From the NCBI RefSeq assembly GCF_000251145.1, contig NZ_AIDW01000019.1, positions 1-64,000 of the forward strand: a stretch of DNA of 64,000 nucleotides. The letters run 5' to 3'. A program made the translations under genes and the position numbers. Positions within the stretch are counted from its first letter, which is position 1; every line of letters starts with the position of its first letter. The notes beneath the pieces are model-generated. The model saw only the letters and a list, made by a program, of their open reading frames with translations, was not told the DNA's origin and did not search any database. The DNA comes from Sphingomonas sp. PAMC 26621. GTDB lineage: Bacteria > Pseudomonadota > Alphaproteobacteria > Sphingomonadales > Sphingomonadaceae. Of this stretch, positions 1 through 9,711 are shown in pieces.

Positions 1-307
1 GGCAGCCGCGGCCGGGCTGACCGCCGCGCTGACGCGGCGCGCGGGCGGGCTCGATGCGACGATCGATGCGCGCGGGAGCGGCCTGTCGGGCGGGGAACGT
101 CGCCGCATCGGGCTGGCGCGCGCGATCCTCAAGCCTGCGCCGCTACTGCTGCTCGACGAACCGACCGCGCATCTCGACGCACCCGCCGAAGCGGCGTTGA
201 TTGCGACCCTTCGACACGCCTGCCGTGGGCGGACCACGGTGATCGCGACCCACAGCGCGGCGCTTGCGGCAATCGCGGATCGCATCATCCGGCTGGACGA
301 ACGATGA
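1..307 (+). CDS. cydD: CydD, thiol reductant ABC exporter subunit (C-terminal part only)
   Basis: Only the last ~100 residues are inside the window; the reading frame is open from base 2 to the TGA at 305-307. What is visible is an ABC ATPase tail: signature LSGGERRR, Walker B LLLLDEPTAHLD, and the H-loop motif ATHS. In the CydDC family this subunit pairs with CydC to export cysteine/glutathione or move heme to the periplasm for cytochrome bd and c maturation. The stop overlaps the cydC start by 4 bp (ATGA), so the two are translationally coupled. Assignment as cydD rests on that adjacency, because the transmembrane half is not visible. Confidence 0.85.
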   Translation, partial: AAAAGLTAALTRRAGGLDATIDARGSGLSGGERRRIGLARAILKPAPLLLLDEPTAHLDAPAEAALIATLRHACRGRTTVIATHSAALAAIADRIIRLDER

Positions 308-1965
308 TGCCAGGCCCCCTCGCCCGCCTGCTCGCCATCGCCGCGCGCGGTCATGCCCGCAACCTGCGCTATGCCGCTGCGTGCGGCTTCGCGGTCGCCG
401 CCGCGACCGTGCTATTGCTCGGCCTGTCGGGCTGGTTCCTCACGGCCGCCGCGCTGGCTGCCGTGACGGGTGCGGCGCATGTCTTCAACTATATGCTCCC
501 GGCGGTCGGCATCCGGCTGCTCGCGATCGTCCGCACCGGCGCGCGCTATGGCGAACGGCTCAGCGCACATGATGCAGCACTCGGGATGCTCGCGGAGATC
601 CGTCCCGCGCTGTTCGGCGCAATCGCCGCCACCGCGCCGGGGCATGCGGTGCGGTTCTCGACCGGCGAAGCGAGCGCACGGCTGGTGCAGGATGTCGCCG
701 TCGTCGAAGCGGCGGTGGCGCGGCGGTCTGCGCGCTGGGCGCTGGGCGGTGCGGTCTCGTGCTCGGCCTTGCTGGCGGTGCTGGGCGGACCTGGCGTCAT
801 GGTCGCGGTTGCAGGCGTGATTGCCGCGACGGTCGGGGCAGCGACGCTCCTTGCATGGCGGATGCGGTTCCCCGCGCGGGTCGCGCTCGAGGCGAACGGG
901 GTGCTGAAGGAACGGCTCGCGGATTATGGCGCTGCCGCGCCCGAATTGCGCTGCTACGCGCTCGAAGCGCGTGCCGTTGCCGATATCGAGCGGGCCAGCG
1001 CCGCGCTCGCCACCGCGCAGCTTGCCGGCGCGGACGCCGCCAGTTGGCTCGACCTGTTGCAGGCAACCGCGATCGCGGTTGCCGCGGGGGTTGCGTTCAC
1101 GCTGGCGATCCCGGCGGGCGCATCGATCGCGGCGCTTGCCGCGCTTGCGGCGGCGATGGGGGTGGACGGAGCCGCGCCGCTGATCCGCGACATCGCGCAG
1201 CGCGCGAGCGTCGCCGCGGCGACCGCGCGGCTCGATGCAATCCTGGCGTTGCAGCCGGCTCTTGCCGCCGCCGTGGTGGACCTGTCCCCAACCGCACCGA
1301 CCTTATGGTTCAGGGCGCTAGCGGCCGCGCCGTTCGAACCGGGCGACCGTGTCGCGATCCTCGGCCCCTCCGGCTGCGGCAAGACCAGCCTGATCGAAAC
1401 GCTGCTCGCGCTGCGCCCCGTGGAGCGCGACGGGATCCGGATCGGCGGCGTGGATATCGCCGACATTACGCCGGCGCGACTTCGGTCGCTCTTCGCGCTC
1501 GCGCCGCAGGATGCAACGTTGCTGACGGGAACGGTCCGCGACAATCTGCTGCTGGCGGACCCGGAGGCGGAGGACAGCCGACTGTGGCAGGCGCTCCACG
1601 ACGCTGCGCTCGATGACCGCGTGGCGGCGCTTCCGGGCGGACTGGACGGCTGGATCGGCGAGAATGGCGCGCGCCTGTCGGGCGGTGAGCGGCGGCGGTT
1701 GTCACTCGCCCGCGCTTTTCTGTCCCGCGCCGCGTGGCTGTTGCTCGACGAGCCGACCGAGGGGCTTGACCCGGCAACCGAGCGGCGTGTGCTCGACCGG
1801 CTCGGCGCGCGAATTGCGACGACGGGACAAGGCGTTTTGACGGTGACGCATTCCCGGCAGGTGCGCGCCTTCTGCTCCACGATCGCGCATTATGGTGCGG
1901 AACAAAGAGGTAATCAGGAACTTGCTTCGTCACTTCCGCCGCGTGCCGCTACCGCGACGCGTTGA
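304..1965 (+). CDS. cydC: CydC, thiol reductant ABC exporter subunit
   Basis: 553-residue half-transporter: a membrane domain (about residues 1-290, with hydrophobic Ala/Val/Leu stretches) followed by an ABC ATPase. Motifs seen are Walker A GPSGCGKT (~353), signature LSGGERRR (~458), Walker B WLLLDEPTEGLD (~476) and H-loop VTHS. With CydD it forms the heterodimeric inner-membrane exporter of reduced thiols/heme needed for cytochrome bd assembly. The start is taken as the first ATG of ATGATG, overlapping the cydD stop. The next gene is convergent, so cydC probably ends the operon; cydAB are not in view downstream. Confidence 0.92.
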   Translation: MMPGPLARLLAIAARGHARNLRYAAACGFAVAAATVLLLGLSGWFLTAAALAAVTGAAHVFNYMLPAVGIRLLAIVRTGARYGERLSAHDAALGMLAEIRPALFGAIAATAPGHAVRFSTGEASARLVQDVAVVEAAVARRSARWALGGAVSCSALLAVLGGPGVMVAVAGVIAATVGAATLLAWRMRFPARVALEANGVLKERLADYGAAAPELRCYALEARAVADIERASAALATAQLAGADAASWLDLLQATAIAVAAGVAFTLAIPAGASIAALAALAAAMGVDGAAPLIRDIAQRASVAAATARLDAILALQPALAAAVVDLSPTAPTLWFRALAAAPFEPGDRVAILGPSGCGKTSLIETLLALRPVERDGIRIGGVDIADITPARLRSLFALAPQDATLLTGTVRDNLLLADPEAEDSRLWQALHDAALDDRVAALPGGLDGWIGENGARLSGGERRRLSLARAFLSRAAWLLLDEPTEGLDPATERRVLDRLGARIATTGQGVLTVTHSRQVRAFCSTIAHYGAEQRGNQELASSLPPRAATATR

Positions 1966-2028
1966 GACCGCAAGCCATGATGGGTCGCGGGCCAAGCGCA
2001 CGGGACCCGATCGGACGGCGATCCTGCC

Positions 2029-3942
2029 TTACCGGGTCAGTGCCGCCTCGCCCCACGTCACCGGATCCGGAAAACGCGTCGGCTTTGCCGTCCGCACGAC
2101 CAGTTCGATGAGCTTCACCCCGCGAATATCGACCGACAGTGACACCGCCGCATCGCCGAACCCGATCAAAGCGGACTGGCGCAGCAGTTTCCCGTCGCCA
2201 TAGACCGCGAAGCCTACCGGCTGACTGCGATCGCGCGCGGTATCGTCCATGCCGACCTGTGCGGTGAAGGTATTGAACCCGGCGTTGCGGACCTCGAGCC
2301 GCGAGTTGGCGAGCACCCCGATCCCGGTCACGAAACGTTTGCCCGCGACTTGCAGCGTTTCGCCATACGGCGTGCTGTCGGCCTGCGCGCCGCCCCAGCC
2401 GCCATAGCGCGGGCGATCCCCGACCCCGCGGGTCGACGCCCAGGCCGAGACGGCGCGATGGCTGATCGGCTCGTGCTCGGGCACGGTGACGCCATCGACC
2501 GCGGGGTTCACATTGCCCGGCTGTTCCGACAGATACAGCCCGCCCGGCAGCAATCGCGTCCCGTGCGTGGCGAAGACCAGCGTCTGGTGCGGCGCGAGCG
2601 TCAGCTTGGTCTCGCCGCGGAAGCGCTGTTTCTGCCCGGTCCACAGATCCTCGAGCGCGATCTCGCCCGCGTCGGTATATTTCAGATGCGCGGCGGTGAG
2701 CACGACTTCGATGGGCGTTGCATTGCGATTGAAGATCGCGAGCGCCTTGTCCCCCGAGGCAAGCGTCTTGACCAGCATCTGGACGTCGTCGGTATCATAC
2801 GCCAGCACCGCCTGATTCCCCGCGGGGTCCTGGTTGAGCGCGATGAGGCGCGTGTTGCCGAGCAGGTCGATCAACCCCGGCGGCGCCTTGCGCAGGTCAT
2901 AGCCGATGAACAGCGGCGCATTCTCCATCGCCCACAGCGCGAAGTGGCTGCGCGCCTCGGCCATGTGCGCCGCGTCGAAGTCGCCGGTCCCGACGAACAG
3001 CATGTCGGGATCGTTCCACGAACCCGGATGCGCATAGAGCGCACGCCGCGAGACGGTGTCGAAATTGTGCAGCATCCGCGACCAGTTGGCCGAGATGTCC
3101 TCGCTGGTCCGCGAGATGTTGCCGAGGTCCTTGGCCCAGGCGCGGACGTCCGCCGATCCCCACAGGCAGATCGAGAACAGATAATCCATGTCGGGATTGT
3201 AGCGCTTCAGCGCCGTACCGACTGATTGATACAGCCCGCGCACCGCAGCGATGTCGGTCCGCCCGAGCGAGTCGGGATCGATGATCGGCGCGAACTCGCG
3301 ATACTTGCCCGACTGGACCAGCGGGCTCGTCGCTGGCAGCGCGCGGAGGCCGCAACCGTCGACCTTGATCAGGTCGAACCCCCATTCGGCGAAATACAGC
3401 CGGATGTCCTGGTCGACATGGCCGTACAGCCCGATTTCCCGCTCGGCGACCGTCCCCTCGGGCTGGTTGGGCGCGGTCGAGGCATAAACCTGCCCGCACG
3501 AATTGCGGCCCATATCCGAATAGATTCCGGCCTTGAACCCCATCGCATGGAGCCGATCGGTGAATGGCCGGAAGCTCGTCTCGCCGCCCGGCCCTGCCCC
3601 GGCCGCGGAGGGGAAAGTCGCGGTGCGGATGATCATCCGCCCGTCGGTCTGGCGCCGCTTGAGCCACCAGCCGTCGTCGATGTCGATGTAGCGATAGCCC
3701 TTCGCCTGCAACCCGGTGTCGGCGATGATCTTCGCCGAGGCGATCACCTTTTCCTCGCTGACATCGGTGCCGAACGCGTTCCAGCTGTTCCACCCCATCG
3801 GCGGCAATTTGGCGCTGCCGTCGGTGTTAGCCGTCCAGCGACCGGTTGGCGTCAGGTCGTCCGCCAGCGCGGTGCCTGCCGCGAGCGACGCACCGATCCC
3901 CAGCCCGAGGGAGATCAGGCATTTTGAAACGGTGCGACGCAT
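2029..3942 (-). CDS. Secreted GH27 alpha-galactosidase with NPCBM domain
   Basis: 637 residues with a signal peptide ending near ALA-DD (residue ~28). The GH27 (beta/alpha)8 barrel opens with PPMGWNSWNAF; the nucleophile is D195 in IKVDGCG, the likely acid/base is D282 in RTSEDISANW, and the conserved WNDPDML follows at ~310. A C-terminal beta domain (about 490-637) with GIGVLANS and VGMDD motifs matches NPCBM carbohydrate-binding modules. It should release terminal alpha-galactosyl units from hemicellulose or galacto-oligosaccharides in the periplasm. The start at 3942 is chosen over an upstream in-frame ATG (4026) because it begins a clean signal peptide and follows a GGGAG ribosome site. 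It lies 25 bp downstream of the GH51 gene, probably in one operon. Confidence 0.92.
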   Translation of the reverse strand: MRRTVSKCLISLGLGIGASLAAGTALADDLTPTGRWTANTDGSAKLPPMGWNSWNAFGTDVSEEKVIASAKIIADTGLQAKGYRYIDIDDGWWLKRRQTDGRMIIRTATFPSAAGAGPGGETSFRPFTDRLHAMGFKAGIYSDMGRNSCGQVYASTAPNQPEGTVAEREIGLYGHVDQDIRLYFAEWGFDLIKVDGCGLRALPATSPLVQSGKYREFAPIIDPDSLGRTDIAAVRGLYQSVGTALKRYNPDMDYLFSICLWGSADVRAWAKDLGNISRTSEDISANWSRMLHNFDTVSRRALYAHPGSWNDPDMLFVGTGDFDAAHMAEARSHFALWAMENAPLFIGYDLRKAPPGLIDLLGNTRLIALNQDPAGNQAVLAYDTDDVQMLVKTLASGDKALAIFNRNATPIEVVLTAAHLKYTDAGEIALEDLWTGQKQRFRGETKLTLAPHQTLVFATHGTRLLPGGLYLSEQPGNVNPAVDGVTVPEHEPISHRAVSAWASTRGVGDRPRYGGWGGAQADSTPYGETLQVAGKRFVTGIGVLANSRLEVRNAGFNTFTAQVGMDDTARDRSQPVGFAVYGDGKLLRQSALIGFGDAAVSLSVDIRGVKLIELVVRTAKPTRFPDPVTWGEAALTR

Positions 3943-3967
3943 CGGCGGTCTCCCTTGGTAGATCGGA

Positions 3968-5533
3968 TCAGCGCAGGTCGAGCACGACGACCGACATTGC
4001 CGGAACGGTCGCCGTGAGCGTGCCACCCGCTACCTGCGCTGCGGTGAACGCCACCGGCTTGACGGCATCGGGCTGCTCGAAGCTGTTGTGCGCGTCCATC
4101 GTCGGACCGGTGACGACCCGCCCCGAAACGCCCGTCGCGGACAGCCCGGTCAGCGCGACCGACACCGGAACCGCGCGGTTCGGATCGAGGTTGACCAGCG
4201 CGACATGGACCTGCCCGGCAGTATCGCGGACGGCCGACGCATGGATCGCCGGAAGCGCGAACGCGTCCTTGTGGTACCACGGCGTCTTGACGTCGATCGG
4301 CAGGACGGTCGCGTCCATCCACGGCTTGTACAGGTCGAACACCCAGTAGGTCGGGGTCTTCACCATCCGCGCGCCGTCGGTGAGCAGCATCGCCTGCAAC
4401 ACGTTCACCATCTGCGCGATCGCCGCCATCTTCACGCGGTCGGCATGGTGCGCGAAGATGTTGAGGTTGATCCCCGCCACCACCGCATCGCGGACGCTGT
4501 TCTGCTGGACGAGGAAGCCGGGATTGCTGCCCGGCGCTGGGTCATACCAGGTGCCCCATTCGTCGACGACCAGCCACGTCTTCTTCGCGGGATCGTATTT
4601 GTCCATGATCGCCGAATGCTTGGTGACGAACTCGTCCATCTGGAGCGTGTGTGCCATCGTCGCGGCCCAGTCGTTTTCGGAGAAGCCGAGCGCCGGCCCC
4701 TTGTCTTCCCACTTCGTGTCGTGCGGGCGGGTGTAATAATGCAGCGCGAGGCCGTCGATATTCTTGCCCGACAGCCGCATCATCGTGTCGGTCCATTCGT
4801 AGTTCGAATCGCTCGGCCCGCTCGCGATCTTGAGCATCTTGGTTTTGCCGCTCGCCTTGGCGAATTGCGCGTAGCGATTGGTCAAGTCGGCGGCATATTC
4901 GGCGCGCATGTTGCCGCCGCAGCCCCACAATTCGTTCCCGATCCCGAGATAGTCGAGCTTGAATGGTGCGGGATGGCCGTTGGCGGCGCGCTCCTTCGCC
5001 AGCGTCGAACCGCTCGGCGAGGTCATGTATTCGACCCACGCCGCCGTCTCGCCCGGGGATGCACTGCCGACGTTGGCGGAGACATAGGAGTCCGCGCCAA
5101 GCCGTTCGACGAAGCCCATATATTCGTTGGTGCCGAAGGCGTTGTCCTCGTCCACCCCGCCCCAGTTGGTGTTGATCTTGACCGGGCGCTTGGTGCGCGG
5201 GCCGATCCCGTCGCGCCAGTGATATTCATCCGCGAAACACCCGCCGGGCCAGCGCACCATCGGCACCTTGATTGCCTTGAGCGCGTCGAGCACGTCCCGG
5301 CGATACCCGTGGTCGTTGGGGATCTTCGACGTCTCGCCGACCCAGATGCCGCCATAGATGCCGTGGCCGAGATGCTCGGCGAACTGGCCGAACACCTGGC
5401 GGTTCATCCGTGGCCCGGGCTGGTCGGCGTGGATCGTCGCGGTGGCACCTTCGGGCGCGGCCTGTTGCGCGAGGGCGATGGCGGGAAGACTGGCGGCACC
5501 CAAGCAGAGCGCAAGACGAACGTGGCGTAGCAT
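3968..5533 (-). CDS. Secreted GH51 alpha-L-arabinofuranosidase
   Basis: 521 residues; the signal peptide ends at AIALAQ (~22). GH51 catalytic residues are visible: acid/base E201 in GIGNELWGCGG and nucleophile E325 in VVDEWGTWYD. It removes alpha-L-arabinofuranosyl branches from arabinoxylan, arabinan or arabinogalactan. Secretion is notable because many bacterial GH51 enzymes are cytoplasmic. The start at 5533 is supported by a strong GGAGAAGGA site just upstream; the longer frame back to 5617 lacks one and would bury the signal peptide. First gene of the minus-strand pair, divergent from galM. Confidence 0.92.
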   Translation of the reverse strand: MLRHVRLALCLGAASLPAIALAQQAAPEGATATIHADQPGPRMNRQVFGQFAEHLGHGIYGGIWVGETSKIPNDHGYRRDVLDALKAIKVPMVRWPGGCFADEYHWRDGIGPRTKRPVKINTNWGGVDEDNAFGTNEYMGFVERLGADSYVSANVGSASPGETAAWVEYMTSPSGSTLAKERAANGHPAPFKLDYLGIGNELWGCGGNMRAEYAADLTNRYAQFAKASGKTKMLKIASGPSDSNYEWTDTMMRLSGKNIDGLALHYYTRPHDTKWEDKGPALGFSENDWAATMAHTLQMDEFVTKHSAIMDKYDPAKKTWLVVDEWGTWYDPAPGSNPGFLVQQNSVRDAVVAGINLNIFAHHADRVKMAAIAQMVNVLQAMLLTDGARMVKTPTYWVFDLYKPWMDATVLPIDVKTPWYHKDAFALPAIHASAVRDTAGQVHVALVNLDPNRAVPVSVALTGLSATGVSGRVVTGPTMDAHNSFEQPDAVKPVAFTAAQVAGGTLTATVPAMSVVVLDLR

Positions 5534-5676
5534 GGTGAAAATCCTTCTCCGATTCGTTGCGACACCCTTGCTCGAGGGGTTGCTCTTTGACCGATATTGT
5601 CTGAGTATAAGTGGCAAGCCGTGACGTCAACGGCGCATGATCGGTGCCGGCACCACGGCCCTGGAGAAGGACTTTC
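5534..5676. promoter_or_regulatory. Divergent intergenic control region, GH51 / galM
   Basis: This 143-bp gap must hold the promoters for both arms of the polysaccharide locus. Two dyads are visible: TGACGTCA around 5622-5629, and the 12-bp perfect palindrome GGTGCCGGCACC at 5643-5654, 22 nt before the galM ATG. Either could be an operator for a sugar-responsive regulator, but no regulator gene is adjacent. A TTGACC / TATAAG pair (5587 and 5606) has only a 13-nt spacer, so it is not called as a promoter. Confidence 0.35.
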
Positions 5677-6816
5677 ATGTTCAAGGCCATCGCAATCACG
5701 ACGTTTTCGCTTTGCCTCCTCGCTCCGGCGTCCGCCCATGCCGCCAGCGCCGAACGCTCCCGTTTCGGGGCGCTCGCCGATGGCCAGGCCGTCGACGTCG
5801 TAACGCTGACCAACGCCAAGGGCATGCGCGCGCGCATCCTGAGCTATGGCGCGATCCTGCAGGCGGTCGAAGTCCCCGACCGCGACGGCAAGGTCGCCGA
5901 CGTCACGCTCGGCTACAATGACATGCGCGGCTATCTCGAGGCGCCGAATTACTTCGGCGCGACCGTCGGGCGGTATGCCAACCGGATCAAGGCTGGGAAG
6001 TTCACGCTGGACGGCAAGGCGTACAGCCTCGCGCTCAACAACAAGACCAACGCACTGCACGGCGGGGTCCAGGGGTTCGACAAGCGGCTGTGGCGGATCG
6101 TCGAGGCGAAGGGCGGTACGACCGCGCACGTCACGCTGTCCTATACCAGCGCGGATGGCGAGGAAGGCTATCCCGGCGCGTTGAGCGTCACCGCGACCTA
6201 TACGCTCAACGACGCGAACGAGCTGTCGATCGACTATCGCGCGACGACGACCAAGCCGACGATCGTCAACATCACCAACCACAGCTTCTTTAACCTTGGC
6301 GGCGAAGCGTCGCAGCGTTCGATCTACGATGCGGTGCTGACCATCCCCGCCGAGACGACCACCCCGGTCGACGCGTCGCTGATCCCGAACGGGCAGTTCC
6401 GTCCCGTCGCTGGGACCCCGCTCGATTTCCGCCAGCCGATGGTGATCGGCAGCCGGATCCGCGACGCGAGTGACCCGCAGATCGTCTACGGCCAGGGCTA
6501 TGACGAGAATTACGTGATCGCGCGCGATGTCGCCAGGACGCCGCGGCTCAACGCGCGGGTCGAGGATCCGGTCAGCGGGCGGACGATGGACGTGCTCTCC
6601 AACCAGCCCGGGGTCCAGCTCTATACCGGCAACTTCCTCGATGGCACCGCGGTCGGCAAGTCCGGGCACGCCTATCGCCAGGGCGACGGCATCGCGCTCG
6701 AGCCTCAGGTGTTCCCCGACACGCCCAACCAGCCTGCGTTCGGATCGGCTCGGCTCGACCCCGGGCAGACCTATCACAACCAGATCGTTTACCGTTTCGC
6801 GGTGAAAGCCCGGTGA
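5677..6816 (+). CDS. galM: Secreted aldose 1-epimerase (galactose mutarotase)
   Basis: 379 residues with signal peptide (cut near AHA-AS, ~23). GalM-family fold with conserved NALHGG (H128), ITNHSFFNLGG (H202, proton donor) and catalytic E342 in IALEPQ. It interconverts alpha and beta anomers of galactose or other aldoses; here it appears periplasmic and next to an alpha-galactosidase and an arabinofuranosidase, so it probably handles their products. Start ATG 5677 follows GGAGAAGG at 5663-5670. Its stop overlaps the GTG start of the next gene (GTGA). Confidence 0.92.
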   Translation: MFKAIAITTFSLCLLAPASAHAASAERSRFGALADGQAVDVVTLTNAKGMRARILSYGAILQAVEVPDRDGKVADVTLGYNDMRGYLEAPNYFGATVGRYANRIKAGKFTLDGKAYSLALNNKTNALHGGVQGFDKRLWRIVEAKGGTTAHVTLSYTSADGEEGYPGALSVTATYTLNDANELSIDYRATTTKPTIVNITNHSFFNLGGEASQRSIYDAVLTIPAETTTPVDASLIPNGQFRPVAGTPLDFRQPMVIGSRIRDASDPQIVYGQGYDENYVIARDVARTPRLNARVEDPVSGRTMDVLSNQPGVQLYTGNFLDGTAVGKSGHAYRQGDGIALEPQVFPDTPNQPAFGSARLDPGQTYHNQIVYRFAVKAR

Positions 6817-8750
6817 AGCGCGGGATCGCGTTCGGGCTCGGGCTTCTCGCCGTATCCACCGCCACCGGGGCGGTCGCCGCCCCCAAGGTCACCGGCACCC
6901 TAGGCGATCATGCCGTCCTCCAGCGCAACCAGCCGGTGGTCGTCACCGGAACGGCGGTGGCTGGCGAAGCGGTCACGGTCGTCGTCGCGGGTACTTCGGC
7001 GCAGACCAAGGCGGGGCGCGGCGGACAGTTCCGCGTTTCGCTTCCCGCGCTGCCTGCGGGCGGACCGTATGAGATGCTGCTGATCGCGCCGAGCGGGACG
7101 TCGCAGATCCACGACGTGCTGGTCGGCGACGTGTTCCTCTGCTCCGGCCAGAGCAACATGGAACTCCCCGTCGAGCGCGCGCAGGATGCGATCGGGGCGA
7201 TCATGGGTTCGACCGACGACCAGCTCCGGCTCGTCACGGTCGCCAAGGCGACCTCGCCCGTCCCGCTCGACCGCTTCGGCACGCAACCCGAATGGGCGGC
7301 AGCGGGACCGAAGACGACGGGCAGCTTCTCTGCGGCGTGTTTCTACATGGCGCAGGAACTGCGCAAGACCGGCAAGGTGCCGGTCGGCGCGATCCACTCG
7401 AGCTGGGGCGGATCGCAGATCGCCGCATGGATGGGCGAGGACGCACAACGCGCCGCCGGGCGTGGCGCGCAAGCCGATCTGCTCAAGCTCTATGCGCGCG
7501 ATCCCGCCGCCGCCTCGCGCGCGGCCGGCCTCGAATGGGAACGCTGGTGGCGCGACCGGTCGGGCGACCAGCCGGGACGCGAACCGTGGCAACCCGACGC
7601 CGCGCTCGACTGGCAAGCAGTACCGAAGATCGATTTCTACGAACATTGGGGCGTCCCCGTGCTCGAATCCTACCTCGGGATGCTGTGGTATCAAAAGACG
7701 ATCACGCTGACCGCCGCGCAGGCGCGCCAGATGGCGACGATCGCGATCGGCGCGATCGACGATGCGGACCGCACCTGGATCAACGGCAAGCCCGTCGGCG
7801 GTCGCGGCGGCTGGGACGTACGGATGTATACGGTGCCTGCGGGCACCTTGCAGGCCGGGCGCAACGTCCTCACGATCAACGTGGAAAACGCCTATTCGAC
7901 CGGGGGCATGCCCGGGCCGGCGGACGCGATGCGGCTGACCTTCGCGGATGGCAGCAGCGTGCCGATCGCGGAAGGCTGGCGCTATGCGGTCGCCAAGCGG
8001 ATCGAAGGCACATCCCCGCGCGTGCCGTGGGACGACATCACCGGCGCGGGGACGATCTACAACGCGATGATCGCGCCGCTCGGGCAGACCGCGCTCGCCG
8101 GGGTCGCATGGTATCAAGGGGAAAGCGACACCGCGATCCCGGGCTATGCCGACCGGATGAAGGCGCTGATGGCGGAATGGCGTCATCAGGTCGCAGTCCC
8201 GCAACTCCCCTTCGCGATCGCGTCGCTGGCGGGGTTCGGGACGCCCGCCATCGCGCCCGGCGAAAGCGGCTGGGCGCAGGTCCGCGACGATCAGCGCCGC
8301 GCGGCGCAGGCGGACGGGCATGCGGCGGTCGCGCTTGCGATCGACCTTGGCGACCCGCTCGATATCCATCCCGGCGAGAAGCACGAAGTCGGCCGCAGGC
8401 TCGCGCGGGCGATGGGGGCGCTGGCTTACGGTCAGACCGCGCCTGCCTCCGGACCGCAAGTCTCGGGCGTGGTGCGCGATGCCGGGGGTGGGGCGACGGT
8501 TACGTTCGCGGGTGTCACCGGCGCGCTCCATGCGCGCGGCGCGGCGCAGCCGATCGGGTTCGAACTGTGCGGACCGGCAGCGGGATCGTGCCGCTATGCC
8601 GCCGCGACGATCACCGGCAATCGCGTGACCCTCGCCGGGGACGGCAAACCGGCAAGCCGGGTGCGCTATGCCTGGGCGGACTCCCCCGCGGTCAATCTGG
8701 TCGATGACGCAGCGCTCCCCGCTGGTCCTTTCGAAATGGTGGTGCGATGA
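6813..8750 (+). CDS. Secreted SGNH-type sialate O-acetylesterase-like carbohydrate esterase
   Basis: 645 residues starting at GTG (GTGA overlap with galM). N-terminal signal peptide, then a beta-sandwich (VLQRNQPVVVTG), then the SGNH block I CSGQSNMELPV with nucleophile S114. A carbohydrate-binding-like insert occupies roughly residues 270-390 (EHWGVPV...), and the Asp-His block DIHPGEKHEVGRR lies near 515-528. The architecture matches sialate O-acetylesterase-like proteins and CE20-type hemicellulose acetylesterases. In this neighbourhood deacetylation of plant hemicellulose is more likely than of sialic acid; that is inference. Confidence 0.82.
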   Translation: MKRGIAFGLGLLAVSTATGAVAAPKVTGTLGDHAVLQRNQPVVVTGTAVAGEAVTVVVAGTSAQTKAGRGGQFRVSLPALPAGGPYEMLLIAPSGTSQIHDVLVGDVFLCSGQSNMELPVERAQDAIGAIMGSTDDQLRLVTVAKATSPVPLDRFGTQPEWAAAGPKTTGSFSAACFYMAQELRKTGKVPVGAIHSSWGGSQIAAWMGEDAQRAAGRGAQADLLKLYARDPAAASRAAGLEWERWWRDRSGDQPGREPWQPDAALDWQAVPKIDFYEHWGVPVLESYLGMLWYQKTITLTAAQARQMATIAIGAIDDADRTWINGKPVGGRGGWDVRMYTVPAGTLQAGRNVLTINVENAYSTGGMPGPADAMRLTFADGSSVPIAEGWRYAVAKRIEGTSPRVPWDDITGAGTIYNAMIAPLGQTALAGVAWYQGESDTAIPGYADRMKALMAEWRHQVAVPQLPFAIASLAGFGTPAIAPGESGWAQVRDDQRRAAQADGHAAVALAIDLGDPLDIHPGEKHEVGRRLARAMGALAYGQTAPASGPQVSGVVRDAGGGATVTFAGVTGALHARGAAQPIGFELCGPAAGSCRYAAATITGNRVTLAGDGKPASRVRYAWADSPAVNLVDDAALPAGPFEMVVR

Positions 8751-9646
8751 AACGGATAGCGACGCTTGGCCTGCTGCTTTTGCTCGCGGGGGGTGCGCAC
8801 GCACAGGACCCGGAACCCGAAAAGCCCGCACAGTTGACCACGATCAAGCTGTGGCCGAACGGCGCGCCGGGCAAGGACACGCGCCCGCCAGCGGCGGAGA
8901 TCGGGCGCGATTACTGGGTGCGCAACATCCGCCAGCCGTCGCTGCTCGCCTTCCCCGCGCAGCCCGCGCACAACACCGGTGCGGCGGTCGTGATCTTCCC
9001 GGGCGGCGGGCACAAGTTGCTGGTGTGGACCAACGAGGGCACCAAGGTCGCGAGCGCGCTCAACCGGATGGGGGTGTCGGCATTCGTGCTCAAATACCGG
9101 CTCGCGAACGAACCCGGCTCGCCCTTTTCGGTGGAGGGCGATGCGGCGGACGATGCGCGCCGCGCGCTGCGCTGGGTCCGCGCGCATGCCGCGGACTATG
9201 GCATCGATCCGCACCGGGTCGGGGTGATGGGGTTCTCTGCGGGCGGCGAACTGGTGTCGCTGGTCGCGGACAATCCCGAGCCGGCGGGGCGCCCGGTCAC
9301 CGACGCGATCGACCGCCAATCCGCGCGGCCCGACTTTCAGGTGCTGGTGTTCCCCGGACCGCGCGGCATCCCCGCCACCGCCATTGCGCAGGCACCGCCT
9401 GCGTTCATCGTCGCGGGCAGCAAGGACCCGTGCTGCGCCACGCCGTCGGTCGCTTTGTATGAGCAGTTGCGCAAGGCGGGCGTCTCGGCGGAACTCCACA
9501 TGTTCGCGGACAGCGGGCATGCGTTCAATCTCGATGAGTCGAACCGGATCTCGATCCTGCACTGGCCCGACCGGTTGAACGACTGGCTGGCGGACGGCGG
9601 ATGGCTGGAGGCGCGGAAGGCGATTACGCAAGAGACGAAGCGGTAG
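8747..9646 (+). CDS. Secreted alpha/beta hydrolase, probable carbohydrate esterase
   Basis: 299 residues with a signal peptide (cut after GAHAQ, ~20). Alpha/beta hydrolase features: oxyanion FPGGGHK (~84-90), nucleophile elbow GFSAGGE (S164), and the C-terminal GHAFNL histidine (~262). Similar secreted proteins in polysaccharide loci act as acetyl-xylan or feruloyl-type esterases. The start overlaps the previous stop by 4 bp (ATGA), so it is the third gene of the galM operon. Exact ester substrate unknown. Confidence 0.8.
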   Translation: MKRIATLGLLLLLAGGAHAQDPEPEKPAQLTTIKLWPNGAPGKDTRPPAAEIGRDYWVRNIRQPSLLAFPAQPAHNTGAAVVIFPGGGHKLLVWTNEGTKVASALNRMGVSAFVLKYRLANEPGSPFSVEGDAADDARRALRWVRAHAADYGIDPHRVGVMGFSAGGELVSLVADNPEPAGRPVTDAIDRQSARPDFQVLVFPGPRGIPATAIAQAPPAFIVAGSKDPCCATPSVALYEQLRKAGVSAELHMFADSGHAFNLDESNRISILHWPDRLNDWLADGGWLEARKAITQETKR

Positions 9647-9711
9647 GGATCGGCGAAAGAGCGTTACGCCCGTTGCTGGCTTTACGACGGGAAAACCTGG
9701 GCGAGAGGGTC

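Noticed and set aside
5587..5611. TTGACC / TATAAG promoter upstream of galM
   Set aside because: Spacer of 13 nt is too short for a sigma-70-type promoter.
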